This document shows, in pieces, positions 10,565 through 21,168 of a DNA stretch of 64,000 bases (position 1 is its first letter; each line of letters begins with the position of its first letter). The stretch comes from Tenebrio molitor (Eukaryota > Arthropoda > Insecta > Coleoptera > Tenebrionidae). Below the pieces are notes generated by a model. That model was given only the letters and a program-made list of their open reading frames with translations, searched no databases and was not told the origin of the DNA. The stretch spans positions 13,640,001 through 13,704,000 of the forward strand of contig NC_091052.1 in the NCBI RefSeq assembly GCF_963966145.1. The letters are read 5' to 3'. Made by a program: the position numbers and the translations under genes.

Positions 10565-11085
10565 TTGTATTTGGAAAGCTGCTAATTTGTTATTGTTTTG
10601 AATTATTGTCTTAGTTAGTTAGTTTTAGTTATTATATTATATTTTATTGTATTTTATTGAGTTAGTGGGAAATGTCGAAAATTGGATAATTTATAAACCT
10701 GTATAGGTATTAAATATACATACAACAACAAGTAATTATTGTTGTTTTTAGTTCCGTCTGTTTGAATTAATAATGAATAAAGTTAGATATTCTCTTCATT
10801 TTGTTGATTGTTGTTGACATGTCACTATGGCAATATTACCCTACAGCATAACTGTACCAGTACAGTTATGACTCACCTACCATCCAACTTTTGTGAACGT
10901 AAACCAAGGCTTACTATACTGAAACCGGTAATATTTATTTACCTACAAAATTACGTAAGCCACACATTACAAGCTTTTATCACTCTCAAAAGAAAACAAC
11001 ATGTTTTAGGACGGTAATTATAACTGATAAGTGATTACGGTATAATTGCGAAGACAAAGTTGCAATTGCTCGGTCGAGCAGTCTT

Positions 11086-11131
11086 GCATATTTTAAAGGA
11101 TCCGAAAGACAAGAATCTAGAGTTACACTAA
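11086..11131 (+). pseudogene. 3' end fragment of an acyltransferase relic (subfamily III type)
   Basis: GATCCGAAAGACAAGAATCT followed by AGAGTTACAC matches the last codons of subfamily III (PEDKYLELQ and stop); here it reads DPKDKNLEL. Directly upstream (about 10950-11080) lies the subfamily-III upstream sequence (TATAATTGCGAAGACAAAGTTG). The whole gene body is therefore deleted between promoter and terminus. The same 3' junction (CTTGCATATTTTAAAGGAT) ends the relic at 21169-22576. Confidence 0.6.
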
Positions 11132-11395
11132 TGTTCAAGACAGCTTTGTTTTCATTTATCTTTTATTTACGATATCATTCTCAAGCATATTTGAAATGAC
11201 ATAATGATGGTTTTTATCACACTCAAGGATGGAGTAAACATGTTAAATACAGTGTGCGCAGCTGATAATATACCAAATTGTCAAGATAAAATGCAACGTT
11301 AAAATTAGCAACTAAACGACTTTGTACTGTTTTGGTCTAATTACTCTAGATTACCCTAGACCTTTGACTTTTTTGTGATCAACTTTCTTCAGCGG

Positions 11396-11518
11396 TCAGT
11401 ATTAAAAAATGTTCCCAACACATTCTTTCTTGGGTCGTATCAACGGTAAGTGCTACTCACCACTTACCCAAAATTCACACGCACTCGATTTCTGCAACAC
11501 AGTTTTCCTCATTTTTAG
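11396..11518 (+). promoter_or_regulatory. Initiator and 5' UTR intron of copy 11519
   Basis: TCAGT (11396-11400) is the arthropod initiator consensus. The first exon would run to 11445 (donor ACG/GTAAGT) and the intron 11446-11518 ends TTTTTAG before the ATG. An ATG lies about 11 nt after the inferred start site, in the +1 frame relative to the main ORF once spliced. Confidence 0.55.
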
Positions 11519-12589
11519 ATGAAACTTCTGGGAATCGAATTTGTGCCGTTGTGCATCCCGATGCACCGAAGATACGAGGTTTTGGCGGCGGCAGGCGCCT
11601 GTCTGAGTTTCGCCATCGGTGGCTTCATCGGCTTTTTCATGTGCCTCTACCTGCTCTTCACTCGCTTGTGGTGGTTAGTTCTGTTGTACTTCGCCTGGAT
11701 ACACCTGGACCGGCACACTTGCGAAAACGGCGGACGATCCAGCGTCTGGGTGCTGAACTGGCGATGGTGGTACCACGCGAAAAACTATTTCCCCATCGAT
11801 TTGGATTGCGTCCCGGGGATCGGACTCGACGCCAAGCGCAATTACCTCTTCTGTTGCTTCCCTCACGGAGTGATACCCATGGGTCCGTTCAGCGCCCTAG
11901 CCACTCCCTGCAACAAGTTTCACAAGTTGTACCCGGAGTTCATTGTTAAAACGGCTGTTCTGCGCCAGTTATTCTTTCTGCCGTTCTTGCGAGAGTTGGC
12001 GTTGGGCATGGGGATGATTTCGTGTTCGGCTAACTCCCTCAATTACGAGTTGAGCCATCCAGAAGGGGGGCACATCGTGAGTTTGATGCCTGGTGGTGCG
12101 ATGGAAGCCTACTATTCCCAACCCGGCAAGTACAGATTCGTGATAAAGAACAGAAAAGGATTTGTGAAGTTGGCCTTAAAAAATGGATCGCCTCTAGTGC
12201 CTGTTATCTCGTTTGGTGAAACCGACTTGTTCGATCAAATCGACAATCGTACTCTACACAAAATTCAGGAATTTATCAGGAAATACTTAGGGTTTGCGCC
12301 TGTGATTTTTAACGGAAGAGGATTCTTCCAGTACTCGTTTGGTATGATTCCACGGAGAAAACCAATTACTACAGTCGGTAAGATTTTGTTAGTACTCATT
12401 AGGTACCACACTAACTAGTGTTTTTCATTAGTGGGAACACCAATTGAAGTTACCAAACTGGAAAATCCTACAGAAGAGCAAATACAAGAGCTACATGACA
12501 AATTCGTACAATCATTAGTGGCTTTATTTGAGGAGTATAAACACAAGTACCTAGAGAATCCAGAAGACCAGCATTTAGAGTTGCAGTGA
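11519..12589 (+). CDS. DGAT2/MOGAT-family acyltransferase, subfamily I, copy 2
   Basis: Exons 11519-12377 and 12432-12589 encode 338 aa. The 54 nt intron (GTAAGATTTT to CATTAG) contains an in-frame stop, so it must be removed; the spliced frame restores TVVGTPIEV. FPHG, LMPGGA, RKGFVKLAL and LVPVISFGE are all present. One oddity: ELSHPEGG, where all sister copies have ELSRPEGG just before the GGHIV block. The last exon is closest to that of 18492 (EEQIQELHDKFVQSLVALFE). AATAAATAAA follows the stop at once, so the 3' UTR is very short. Expected role: acyl-CoA dependent glycerolipid or wax acylation in ER membranes. Confidence 0.9.
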
Positions 12590-13194
12590 AATAAATAAAA
12601 TCTTTCTAAAACGAATGTTTTTAGAATTCCTTATTTACAACTTTCATCCCGAATGAAAAATGTCCTTAACGAATAATGTTGTAATTTTCCTACTACGTAT
12701 CTAGAAAGTTTCGTCTACTGTCCTAGCAACACACTTGTAATCGAAAGTGAAACCTATCTTGCGTGTGGTTGCTAGCTACGAAAGTAAAATACTTACGCGA
12801 CTAGGAGATTCCTTACGGGACGATGAGAATTTATTTTATTTTGTGACAATTTCGATTGAGGTACCCAAATCATCAAATGGAAAACAGCAACACATTTTAT
12901 AATAACATGTAGTTTAATTAGTCCAATTGAATACAACAAAATAATTATTATGATAAAAAACAATAAAGAGGGTTTTCCACATCACCTTAGAGGTACCCAA
13001 TACATGCGTTGGCTCTTGTGGAGGCCTCGCCAATAGTCCTATCTCTATGTGTTTTATAAGTTTAACTATTAAATTTAAGTAATTTTCTAATTTGGTCGTT
13101 GATTAATTTTGAATAATTATTAAGAAATATATTGGCAAGTATATGACTATTTCAATATCAATATCGACTTCAATGTTTTGTTACATAAAATACA
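12590..13194. other. 3' flank of copy 11519
   Basis: It begins with the conserved post-stop sequence of the array (TCTTTCTAAAACGAATGTTT). A small hairpin, TAGCAACACAC against GTGTGGTTGCTA, lies at about 12723-12777. The remainder is AT-rich, with nothing I recognise. Confidence 0.4.
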
Positions 13195-14057
13195 TTTTTG
13201 TAATATCTAGTTGTTAAAGGTGGCTTTCCGGATTGTTTCTCACCATGTAAACAACCTCATAACGGCCGGAGTCCGTTAAGGGTGTCCGTTATGAGCGGGA
13301 GCGGCCGTTATGAATGACTAAATAACTATAGAAACGGACATCTAACAGTATTTTACAGTAGAAGTCCGTTAGGATAGCCTTTACTGCCGAGCCAGAGATT
13401 TTGTGAGACGAGCTCGCAGAGCGAGTCGAATAATACTGGCGAGGCTGTAAACGCCCTAACGGACGTGTATTGTACAATAGTTTTTGTAATATCTCTACGA
13501 TTCGTTCACAATTATCTTTTTGCAATACATTTTTTTCGACGCCATCGAAAAAACCGAATGATTAATAAGTGTGCGGAGGACGTCGTCATGTCAACCGTTG
13601 TTTGTGAAAAAAAATTGTTTCAATGTTGTTTGTCAGATTTGTTCAACGCTTAACTTTCCGTTGAAAATAAATGAATGAAATCAATAAAAAATCGCAATCA
13701 AAATATGCCCGATGTCCGGAAGTGAGGTCATCGTTATTGCCTGCAAAATCGCGCTTGTGTTGGTGTTAAAATTCTGAAGCATCATCCTCGATCTCGTCTA
13801 CGAGTACATCTGCTAGTGGCATACGGATTTCGATTAATTCAAGGTGTGTCCCATAACATTAAACATTAATTATTGTACCAATTGTAAAAAAGTTGAAAAA
13901 TAAAGTTTAGATCTACGTTGCTATAGTTATTTAGTCATTCATAACGGCCGCTCCCGCTCATAACGGACACCCTTAACGGACTGCGGTCGTTATGAGGTTG
14001 TTTACATGGTGACAAACAGTCCGGAAAGCCACCTTTAACAACTAGATATTACAAAAA
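13195..14057. mobile_element. Non-autonomous DNA transposon with about 135 bp inverted repeats
   Basis: The first about 135 bp, from TTTTTGTAATATCTAGTTG through AAGGTGGCTTTCCGGA to ATGAATGACTAAATAACTA, are repeated inverted at the right end (13921-14057) with only a few mismatches. The interior of about 590 bp has no transposase. It includes GACGAGCTCGCAGAGCGAGT, a palindromic centre of the same style as several hairpins in the window. Such long, well-matched arms suggest a fairly recent element. The superfamily was not determined. Confidence 0.8.
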
Positions 14058-14990
14058 ACAATTTTCACAACCGTTAACAAATTTAATTAGTAAATGTGCA
14101 CAGTATGCGGCAATATAGAACAACAATAACAAAACAACAAAATATAGAACATGACAATATAGCAGAAAAAGACCATTATCATTTTTATTTCTGGCATCCA
14201 CTGAAAAGTCTTTTAAAGAAAATGTTCCAAATTTCGCAGACTTTAATTTAAGAAGGCTTAAAAGTTTTAATTATTGTCTTTTTCTTGCCACCTCTAATAG
14301 GGATCCATCGTTTCTGGTCATTTTATCGACTCTTAGAACCGATGACTGCGAAATGTTTGACACAGACTGCTGAATGTTTTGTTGGATTAAATGACTCCCT
14401 ATGAATGCATTTAATCCATCTTTTTTTATTTCTTCATCTTTTGGAAAAGAAAAGACGGTCACATACATATTAGTACTGTCGTAATTGCTTGAACAATTAA
14501 TTTCAGGCATATTTAATGAAAGGAAAAAGACTCACCCAGGTATATATTTAGTCAAATTTTTAGCGCTTTTGATAAAATGATGTTTATTATTATATCCTAA
14601 AGGGCACCAACCAAAAGTTTATTTTATACCTAACTAATAATATATAGCTTTCATTTTTTTCATTTATTGAAAAACACAAATTTTACAATGCACTTCAAAC
14701 ACAGCTAACGGCCACCATATTAGCTGACGCTAACAGCATCAGTCAATCACTTGACAATCAATTACCGTTTTTCACTTATTTAAGAATCGTCTTCAATTAA
14801 ATTTGGTAAATATAACAAGACTACCACCTTTAATTTATCACTTTAACTTTTCTGAACTGTTTTTTACACTTTTTAAAAAGAAAACTTGCGAAAACGGAAC
14901 TACTTACACGTCGCGATCAACGAACAAATAGACTGTTCCGAGTTCCCGCTCGACGCATGGCGTGTACGGTCAGCCGAGACTTGTGACGAA
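14058..14990. other. Mostly unassigned spacer
   Basis: Apart from the possible THAP fragment I see no gene. Short inverted words such as AGCTGACGCTAACAGCATCAG occur near 14720-14760. No transposon ends could be defined. Confidence 0.35.
14430..14510 (-). pseudogene. Possible THAP zinc-finger fragment
   Basis: A 79-codon minus-strand frame (14271-14510) begins MPEINCSSNYDSTNMYVTVF and continues SFPKDEEIKK. The order Cys, short loop, then FxFPKD resembles the start of a THAP domain, as in P-element-like transposases. The rest of the frame does not continue the domain (no later Trp, Cys and His in the right places). It may be an exon fragment of a P-like element or chance. Confidence 0.25.
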
Positions 14991-15172
14991 ATAGTATCGT
15001 GCGTTTATTTAAGTTTATTCTCAAAGTTGGCGTTGAAGACTCGATTGTGAACGCACTATACGTATAAAGGATCACGGATCAGTTGTTACGCTTTTGCACG
15101 AGTGGTGCGTTCTCGATCGACTCTCCAACGCCAACTTTGAGGAGAAATTTAAATGAAGGCACGATATATTAT
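14991..15172. mobile_element. MITE, family shared with 22751-22934
   Basis: The left arm ATAGTATCGTGCGTTTATTT, then CTCAAAGTTGGCGTTG, is mirrored on the right (CAACGCCAACTTTGAG, then TTTAAATGAAGGCACGATAT). The arms are about 45 bp. A second copy at 22751-22934 aligns along its whole length, including GGATCACGGATCAG and TTACGCTTTTGCAC. That confirms a dispersed family of about 180 bp. Confidence 0.8.
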
Positions 15173-15494
15173 TTATATTAATATACAAGTTGCAGACGGC
15201 ATCTATTCACGCACGAATTTGAAATTCCGAAACGAGCCGCGTAGCGGCGAGTTGAAGAACATATGAGTGCTTGAAGGACCTTCTGCAACGAGTCTTTTAT
15301 ACTGTTATTTTTTCTATTTTTCCGCTTTATACCATTTTATAAATAAAAAAATAAACATTTTAAATGTAGGGAATTTATGTGGCGTAATTTTGGCCGGTTG
15401 TGAAAAAAATAATTAATTCAAATCATCAGTTTTTTTATGTTTGCGTTTGATGTTTGAAAATGAATGCTGAAGAAAGTTTATCAGTTTATCACTA

Positions 15495-15573
15495 ACACCG
15501 CCGCAAATTAGGCAAATTGCACAAAAGACGTTAGAAAATCTACTGCCGGAGAAGTCCAAATCCCAGTATGAAA
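15495..15573 (+). pseudogene. Relic of tyrosine-recombinase-like N-terminal segment
   Basis: The frame reads TPPQIRQIAQKTLENLLPEK, then SKSQYE, matching the LLPEKSKxxYE motif of the relics at 6251, 20362 and 38509. An ATG in another frame lies about 35 bp upstream. A palindromic stretch with the core ACGAGCCGCGTAGCGGCGAG lies at about 15230-15253. No catalytic domain follows. Confidence 0.45.
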
Positions 15574-15575
15574 AT

Positions 15576-15978
15576 TAAACTTTTTGTTCATTATTATTTA
15601 TTAATTTGCTTTGTTCTCTGCGAGATTTATTTTTTGACGTATGTCAGTTGACAGTTATTCACGCTACCAACATCAATACAGTAAATTTTACTAGTCTATT
15701 CTAACACGCCAACGACTTATTAAAACCAATTAAAATACTCAAATGAAGTCATTTGGGTGTTTTGATAGACTTATTTTAAATGCAAATGGAAAAAAACAGT
15801 TCTAAAACAAGTGTCTTATTCCTAGACTCACCAAAAACTAAATGAGTACACTACTCTAGGAATCTGTCTAGGACTATCTCCCGAAACAACATGGTCGACC
15901 AAAAATTTTACTCAAATTAATTTAGGAAAGATGTGAAAAGACCATGGATTTGTTTTGTAACATAAGTTGCTTAACACT
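15576..15978. other. Spacer up to the solo LTR
   Basis: AT-rich sequence with no gene recognised. It ends in CACT at 15975-15978, the left copy of the LTR target duplication. Confidence 0.4.
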
Positions 15979-18053
15979 TGTCACGGTTCGAAAATTTCAT
16001 CCCGTTCGTTTTTCGTTTTTTTGCGGATTTGGCCGGAGTGGAAGGCCCATGGGTTCCACTAACACCTCGAAAGTAACCTTAAAAGTAACGAATTCAGTAC
16101 ACTCTCGCTCACAGTTAGGCTGAGAGTAATCGCATGTTACCGCGACCGTTTTGTTTGTGTCTTTTTCGTTCCCGATCCCTCATCCTCCCGTTCGCTTGTC
16201 GTTGTCGTTAATCCTTTCTACCTTGCCTTCTCTTTTGGTTTTCCTTGTCGGCTTTTCTTCGTTTTCTTTTCGTTTGGCCCCAGCTGAAGAGGCAGCTGGA
16301 ATCGTGCCCTTATCCTCACAATTTCAGCGGGACGGTAGCTATATACCGTCGAGTTTGTCAGGTCGCGAACCTTGGCCCTTCGCCAGAAAAATTTCGCTCT
16401 TTCCTATCTTCTTCTTTCTTCACGGCCTAGAGTTTATCGGAGTTGAGTAGGTCTTCTGAATGTACCGTTCACTTACCTTTCCCTTTTTTTTTGACACCAA
16501 CTCCATAAATTCCCTTCACCTTCTCGTCCCTGGACATTTTTTTTTCTCCCTCTTTCACGGAACTCTCTTCATCTCCCGAAACACCTGGAGACGGTCTCGA
16601 TCGACGGTTCTCATCGATGATCGACGGCGTAGGCCTTTTGGTCCCTTTGTTTTGATTTTTCTAACCTATCTCGGTCCCGCTGTCGCGCGTCAAAAATTCG
16701 ACCACGCACGCACCTGTCGGTTCACGATATTCCTTCTGTCGACAGCTGTTAAGGTCTGTTTTCCTTCACCGAGACTGGTTAGACTTTTTTGGGCAAGGCG
16801 ATAAGTTCGCGTTTCGATGCCACTCTTCCTTTTTCGCAAAAGTACCGTGACTGGGTGAACTTCGTGTCAGCGTTTCTTTTTGTGGATCGCACCGATTTTC
16901 GGGATTTTCACGAAGTCTCCTGTGCCCGTCAGAAGAGTTGCGTGGTTCTTCGTTTCGTGCTGGATAGCGTACCTTTTGGAACCCCAACTCAATCGGAATT
17001 TCCGGATCTTGGGAGTCACGGACTTTTTTTTGGCTTTTCGTCGCCCCAAAAAAAAGACCTCACGCCGACTGAGTAAGTCACAGTTTTCCCGTCGTACGTT
17101 ACCTAATGGCGTTCTCTTCTTTCTATGAAAGGGTCTTTTGAGCGGATCTTTTATTACGAGGACCTTTTGCCGGACCCGTTCCAGCGGATCCGTCGAGTTC
17201 CCTGTTTTTCTGGCCTTCTTTTTTTTTCATCTCCACCGGAGTCAGCAGCGGCCTCAACGGCAGCAGGACCGCCGAGCAGCGAATCCCGCAGGACGCCGAA
17301 GGACGACGCAGGAGGCTCAGGTCAGATCGTTCCCGAATATCATATCGCACCTACAGGAACAGAGCCTCCATTTTGCTCGTGTCGGGTATCTCCGTCTCTC
17401 AAGGCCGCAGCAGTTTTTCAGCAGGGAGATAACGTCCCTTCTTTTGCTTCTTTACCGTCTCTCTCTGTCGCGTATTTTGTCTTGTGTGTGTGTGTAATTT
17501 GGAATTCAAACTTTTTTTTGACAATATTATTTGTAAATCCGACGCCGGTAAGTTTAGAGTTGCGCTTTAATTCGATACCGTTTGTTTCGCGGTCGCACCG
17601 AAGCTTGTACAAGTATCGTCGGCGGCTCGCGGGAATTTCATTATTAGTTCAGATTTATTTTGTGCGTTACCGGTCAGGACCGTTCATTGAATTTTTTTGT
17701 TTGTTTGTTGCAATTATATTTGGCTTTGGCCACATCGAACAATAATTTAGTTTTTTTCCAACAATTAATTGTACAAATTACCCTTTTAATTTTCACTTAT
17801 TGTAAATAAATATTGTACCAGGGAATATAATTTGATTAAATTGGTTAACTGGGACACGTGCGTTTCATTTCGGGTATCGGCCCCGGAGTATCACTGGATC
17901 CGGATACTCCCTAAGCATCAGTGCCGGAGGATCCTGGCGCCCTTACTATCTTGTCTTTCGGGTCTGGCTGATTCGTTCGCTACCCCGCCCAAGACTGAGC
18001 TACCGGCAACAATTGCCAACCGCCGACCCAAAATTTTGAAAAATATCGTGGCA
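15979..18053. mobile_element. Solo LTR, about 2.1 kb, with 4 bp target duplication
   Basis: The segment starts TGTCACGG and ends CGTGGCA, that is TG...CA with short imperfect inverted ends. It is flanked on both sides by CACT (15975-15978 and 18054-18057), as expected for LTR retrotransposon integration. It is clearly more GC-rich than its surroundings. A possible poly(A) signal (GTAAATAAATATTG) lies near 17800. No gag, protease, RT or integrase is present, so the internal region was probably lost by LTR-LTR recombination. The scattered open frames inside look like noise. It lies between acyltransferase copies 2 and 3. Confidence 0.75.
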
Positions 18054-18379
18054 CACTGCGTTGTTTTTTAACATGTGTTATCAATTACTCCCATTTAAAC
18101 CTGTCAGTAATCGCGTTGAGTGATTCGATCTATTGAAGTTAATGCAAAGTAACAATTTATTTCTATTTACGATATTATTTTCAAGCATGGATCAATTTAT
18201 ATTTGAAATGACATAAATTACTGATGGTTTTAATCACCCTCAAGGATGGAGTAAACATGTTAAATACAGTGGGTGCAAATTATCAAGATAAAATGCACGT
18301 TGCAATTAGCAACTAAACGAGTTTGTACCTACTGCCTTGGTCCAATTACTCTAGACTCACCTTTGACTTTCTTCAGCGG
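18054..18379. other. Upstream region of copy 18492
   Basis: Non-coding. It shares CTCAAGGATGGAGTAAACAT and the following block with the upstream regions of copies 4820 and 11519, so it is the proximal part of the duplicated promoter unit, cut off on its left by the solo LTR. Confidence 0.5.
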
Positions 18380-18491
18380 TCAGTATTAAAAAATGTTCCC
18401 AACACATTCTCTCTTGGATCGTACCAGCGGTAAGTCCTATTCACCACTTTTACGCACTCGATTTCTGCAACACAGTTTCCCTCATTTTTAG
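18380..18491 (+). promoter_or_regulatory. Initiator and 5' UTR intron of copy 18492
   Basis: TCAGT at 18380-18384 is followed by ATTAAAAAATG, as in copies 11519 and 28720. The non-coding exon ends at 18429 (CAGCG/GTAAGT). The intron 18430-18491 (62 nt) ends TTTTTAG against the ATG. The upstream ATG would open a +1 frame that stays open to 19006 after splicing. Confidence 0.55.
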
Positions 18492-19563
18492 ATGAAACTT
18501 GTGGGGATCGAATTTGCGCCGTTGTGCGTCCCGATGCACCGAAGATACGAGGTTTTGGCGGCGGCAGGCGCCTGTCTGAGTTTCGCCATCGGTGGCTTCA
18601 TCGGCCTTTTCATCTGCCTCTACCTGCTCTTCACTCGCTTGTGGTGGTTGGTTCTGTTGTACTTCGCCTGGATACACTTCGACCGGCACACTTGCGAAAA
18701 CGGCGGCCGCATCAGCGCCTGGGTGCTGAACTGGCGATGGTGGTACCACGGGAAAAACTATTACCCCATCGATTTGGATTGCGTCCCGGGGCTCGGACTC
18801 GACGCCAAGCGCAATTACCTCTTCTGTTGCTTCCCTCACGGAGTGATACCCGTGGGTCCGTTCAGCGCCCTGGCCACTCCCTGCAACAAGTTTCACAAGT
18901 CGTACCCGGAGTTCATTGTCAAAACGGCGGCTCTGCGCCAGATATTCTTTCTGCCGTTCTTGCGAGAGTTGGCGTTGGGCATGGGGATGATTTCGTGTTC
19001 GGCTAATTCCCTCAATTACGAGTTGAGCCGTCCAGAAGGGGGGCACATCGTGACTTTGATGCCTGGTGGTGCGATGGAAGCCTACAATTGTCACCCCGGC
19101 AAGTACAGATTCGTGGTAAAGAACAGAAAAGGATTTGTGAAGTTGGCTTTAAGAAATGGATCACCTCTAGTCCCTGTTATCTCGTTTGGTGAAACCGACT
19201 TGTTCGACCAAATCGACAATCCTACTCTACACAAGATTCAGGAATTTATCAGGAAGTACTTGGGGTTTGCGCCTGTAATTTTTAACGGAAGAGGATTCTT
19301 CCAGTACTCGTTCGGTTTGATTCCACGGAGAAAACCAATTACAACAGTCGGTAAGATTTTTGTTAGTACTCGTTAGGTACCACACTAACTAATGTTTTTC
19401 ATTAGTGGGAACACCAATTGAAGTTACCAAACTGGGAAATCCTACAAATGAGCAAATACAAGAGCTACACGACAAATTCGTACAATCATTAGTGGCTTTA
19501 TTTGAGGAGTACAAACACAAGTACTTAGAGAATCCAGAAGACCAACATTTAGAGTTGCAGTGA
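18492..19563 (+). CDS. DGAT2/MOGAT-family acyltransferase, subfamily I, copy 3
   Basis: Exons 18492-19350 and 19406-19563 encode 338 aa. The 55 nt intron breaks the frame, so splicing is needed. FPHG, PEGGHIVTLMPGGA, RKGFVKLAL and LVPVISFGE are intact, and the N-terminal hydrophobic hairpin (FAIGGFIGLFICLYLLF) is as in the sisters. A distinctive change is NCHPGKYRF, where others have N-S/V-QPGKY. The stop is followed by AAGAAATAAAATC, so AATAAA-type polyadenylation sits about 8 nt downstream. It belongs to the same enzymatic family as the rest of the array; substrate unknown. Confidence 0.9.
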
Positions 19564-19971
19564 AAGAAATAAAATCTTTCCAAAACAAATGTTTTTAGAA
19601 TTCCTTATTTACAAATTTTCATCCCGAATGAAAAATGTCCTTGACGAATAACATTGTAATTTATTTATTTCATCCTGTGTCAAATTTCAATACTTTATTT
19701 CATTCTGTCCGGTAGATGTTCAATTGCATCATCAATTTGAGTCGGGTAGGTGAGTTATAACAGTATCAGAGCCGGAAAGTGTCACTAAGCAACACGATTG
19801 TTATATTTTTATTCATCAAATCTGACATTGAAAAATGAAAAAGTCAAAAAATATTCAATCTAAAAAAACAATAGCAACGGCCGTTGCCACAGGAAAAAGG
19901 TAATGCTATTTTGACAGAATAATGTGATTTTTTAATTTTTGAATTAAAATTATGATGCACAAGAGACTTCC

Positions 19972-20128
19972 AGTATGAAATAAAATATATTACGATATAC
20001 ATCCGGTAGTACGTACTTGTAACAGGTACTTGTTTAGACATTCTTGACTCGGCTCCTAACGTCGCCTCGTCCATAATGTCTAACTCGTACTGTTACAAGT
20101 AACTTACCGGACTTATGACGTAAATTAC
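19972..20128. repeat. Hairpin-type repeat, left member of a direct pair
   Basis: It begins AAATAAAATATATTACGATA and ends with CTTACCGGACTTATGACGTA. The centre, GACTCGGCTCCTAACGTCGC then CTCGTCC, is palindrome-like. A diverged copy in the same orientation lies at 20729-20880, so the two flank the recombinase-like relic. Confidence 0.5.
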
Positions 20129-20361
20129 AATTACGTCATCAGTTTGAATCCGGGAAAACGCAAAAAACGGCCGGACGCCGGTTAAGTGTTGCTATTGGAA
20201 ACACAAAAGTAACAATCGCAATAACAATTATTCAGGTTTAAGAAATGTTTTATTCAAAACTAGATCTAAATACAAATTAACAATTTAACTATTTTGGCCA
20301 CAAAGAAGATGATGCACTTACTTTCTCAGACTAAAAACGTTAGTTCACAAATAAAATAATA

Positions 20362-20570
20362 CAACCATTTAAACCAAATCTAAAAAATAGACCAGCTAGC
20401 ATAACCTCTTTCGTAATTTTCTTCACATTATTTTCTGATTTCCATTTACAAAAATGGCTGAATTGTTTTTGATACCTTTCACCAGACTTGCTACTCTTGC
20501 TAGGTATTAATTCAGCACAGGCTTCTGCAGATTTTCTTACAATTTCTGGAGAATTTGCTTTAGAAGTCAT
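20362..20570 (-). pseudogene. Relic of tyrosine-recombinase-like N-terminal exon
   Basis: On the minus strand, from an ATG at 20570, the frame reads MTSKANSPEIVRKSAEACAE, LIPSKSSKSGERYQKQFSHF, then CKWKSENNVKKITKEVMLAG. This is the best preserved of four relics sharing the scheme L(I/L)PxKSK..Y...F..W...N....(S/T)xEV(M/L)LA. I link that scheme to the N-terminal SAM-like domain of Crypton/KIAA1958-type tyrosine recombinases. No recombinase catalytic residues follow. It sits between two diverged direct repeats. Confidence 0.5.
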
Positions 20571-20728
20571 TTTGACGCACCAAATTATTTCAACAAAATC
20601 AACAAAATAAACAATTGCCAAACAGCCGTTCCTAATCATGTCCCAAAAATGTGACTAGATTTGGAGCATTTGTTGAATTATTTTGAAATTAATTTCAATG
20701 TTTCTTTCAAACGAAATTTGAGGCAGAA

Positions 20729-20880
20729 TGAAATAAAATACATAACGACATTCGTCCGTGAACTCTTTTTACAGCACTCGTTTCGAGTTTCAAGACTCGG
20801 CTCCTTCGTCGCCTCGTCCTTAAACGTCTCACTCGTACTGTAAACTATGAGTTCCCGGACTTATAACGTTAATTACTATT
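20729..20880. repeat. Hairpin-type repeat, right member of a direct pair
   Basis: It matches 19972-20128 in order: AAATAAAATACATAACGACA, GACTCGGCTCCTTCGTCGCC, then TTCCCGGACTTATAACGTTA. The central part is palindrome-like, with GGCTCCTTCGTCGCCTCGTC. Confidence 0.5.
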
Positions 20881-21168
20881 ACAAAATTACGTAAGCTACA
20901 TATTACAAGCTATTATCACTCTCAAAAAAAAAATTCATGTTTCAGAACGGTAGGTATAACTGATACTGTATAATTGCGAAGACAAAATTGCCATTACTCG
21001 TTAGACCACTTGGTTGTACCTTTGCACTTGTACTTACGCCTTGCCGTTGTCCGTGTGCAAAAGTGCTTCCAACAAACTTTTTGTGGCCTCGATCCACCGT
21101 AAGTAGTACCACCTGGTGCAAACTTTACCAAACTCGAGTCCTGAAATGCAGTTTTCCTTTTCTTGAGA

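Larger units (their letters stand above)
6740..10735 (+). mobile_element. Non-LTR retrotransposon, strongly purine-rich sense strand
   Basis: The element carries ORF1 (6790-7326) and a frameshifted ORF2 (7374-10564) with endonuclease and reverse transcriptase, followed by an AT-rich 3' region. The ends are approximate: no target duplication could be fixed. Low-complexity sequence with CAACAACAAG and ATTATTGTTG near 10720-10745 may mark the 3' end. The sense strand is dominated by A and G throughout the coding part, giving proteins very rich in Lys, Glu and Arg and leaving the antisense strand open over long stretches. It lies between the first and second acyltransferase copies. Confidence 0.85.

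Noticed and set aside
17125..17745. 206-codon frame inside the solo LTR
   Set aside because: No recognisable domain, low-complexity Ser/Arg/Phe composition, and the segment is bounded by LTR ends and a target duplication.
18450..19094. 214-codon minus-strand frame across copy 18492
   Set aside because: Antisense of a conserved coding exon. Similar shadows occur in all sister copies and shift with their indels.
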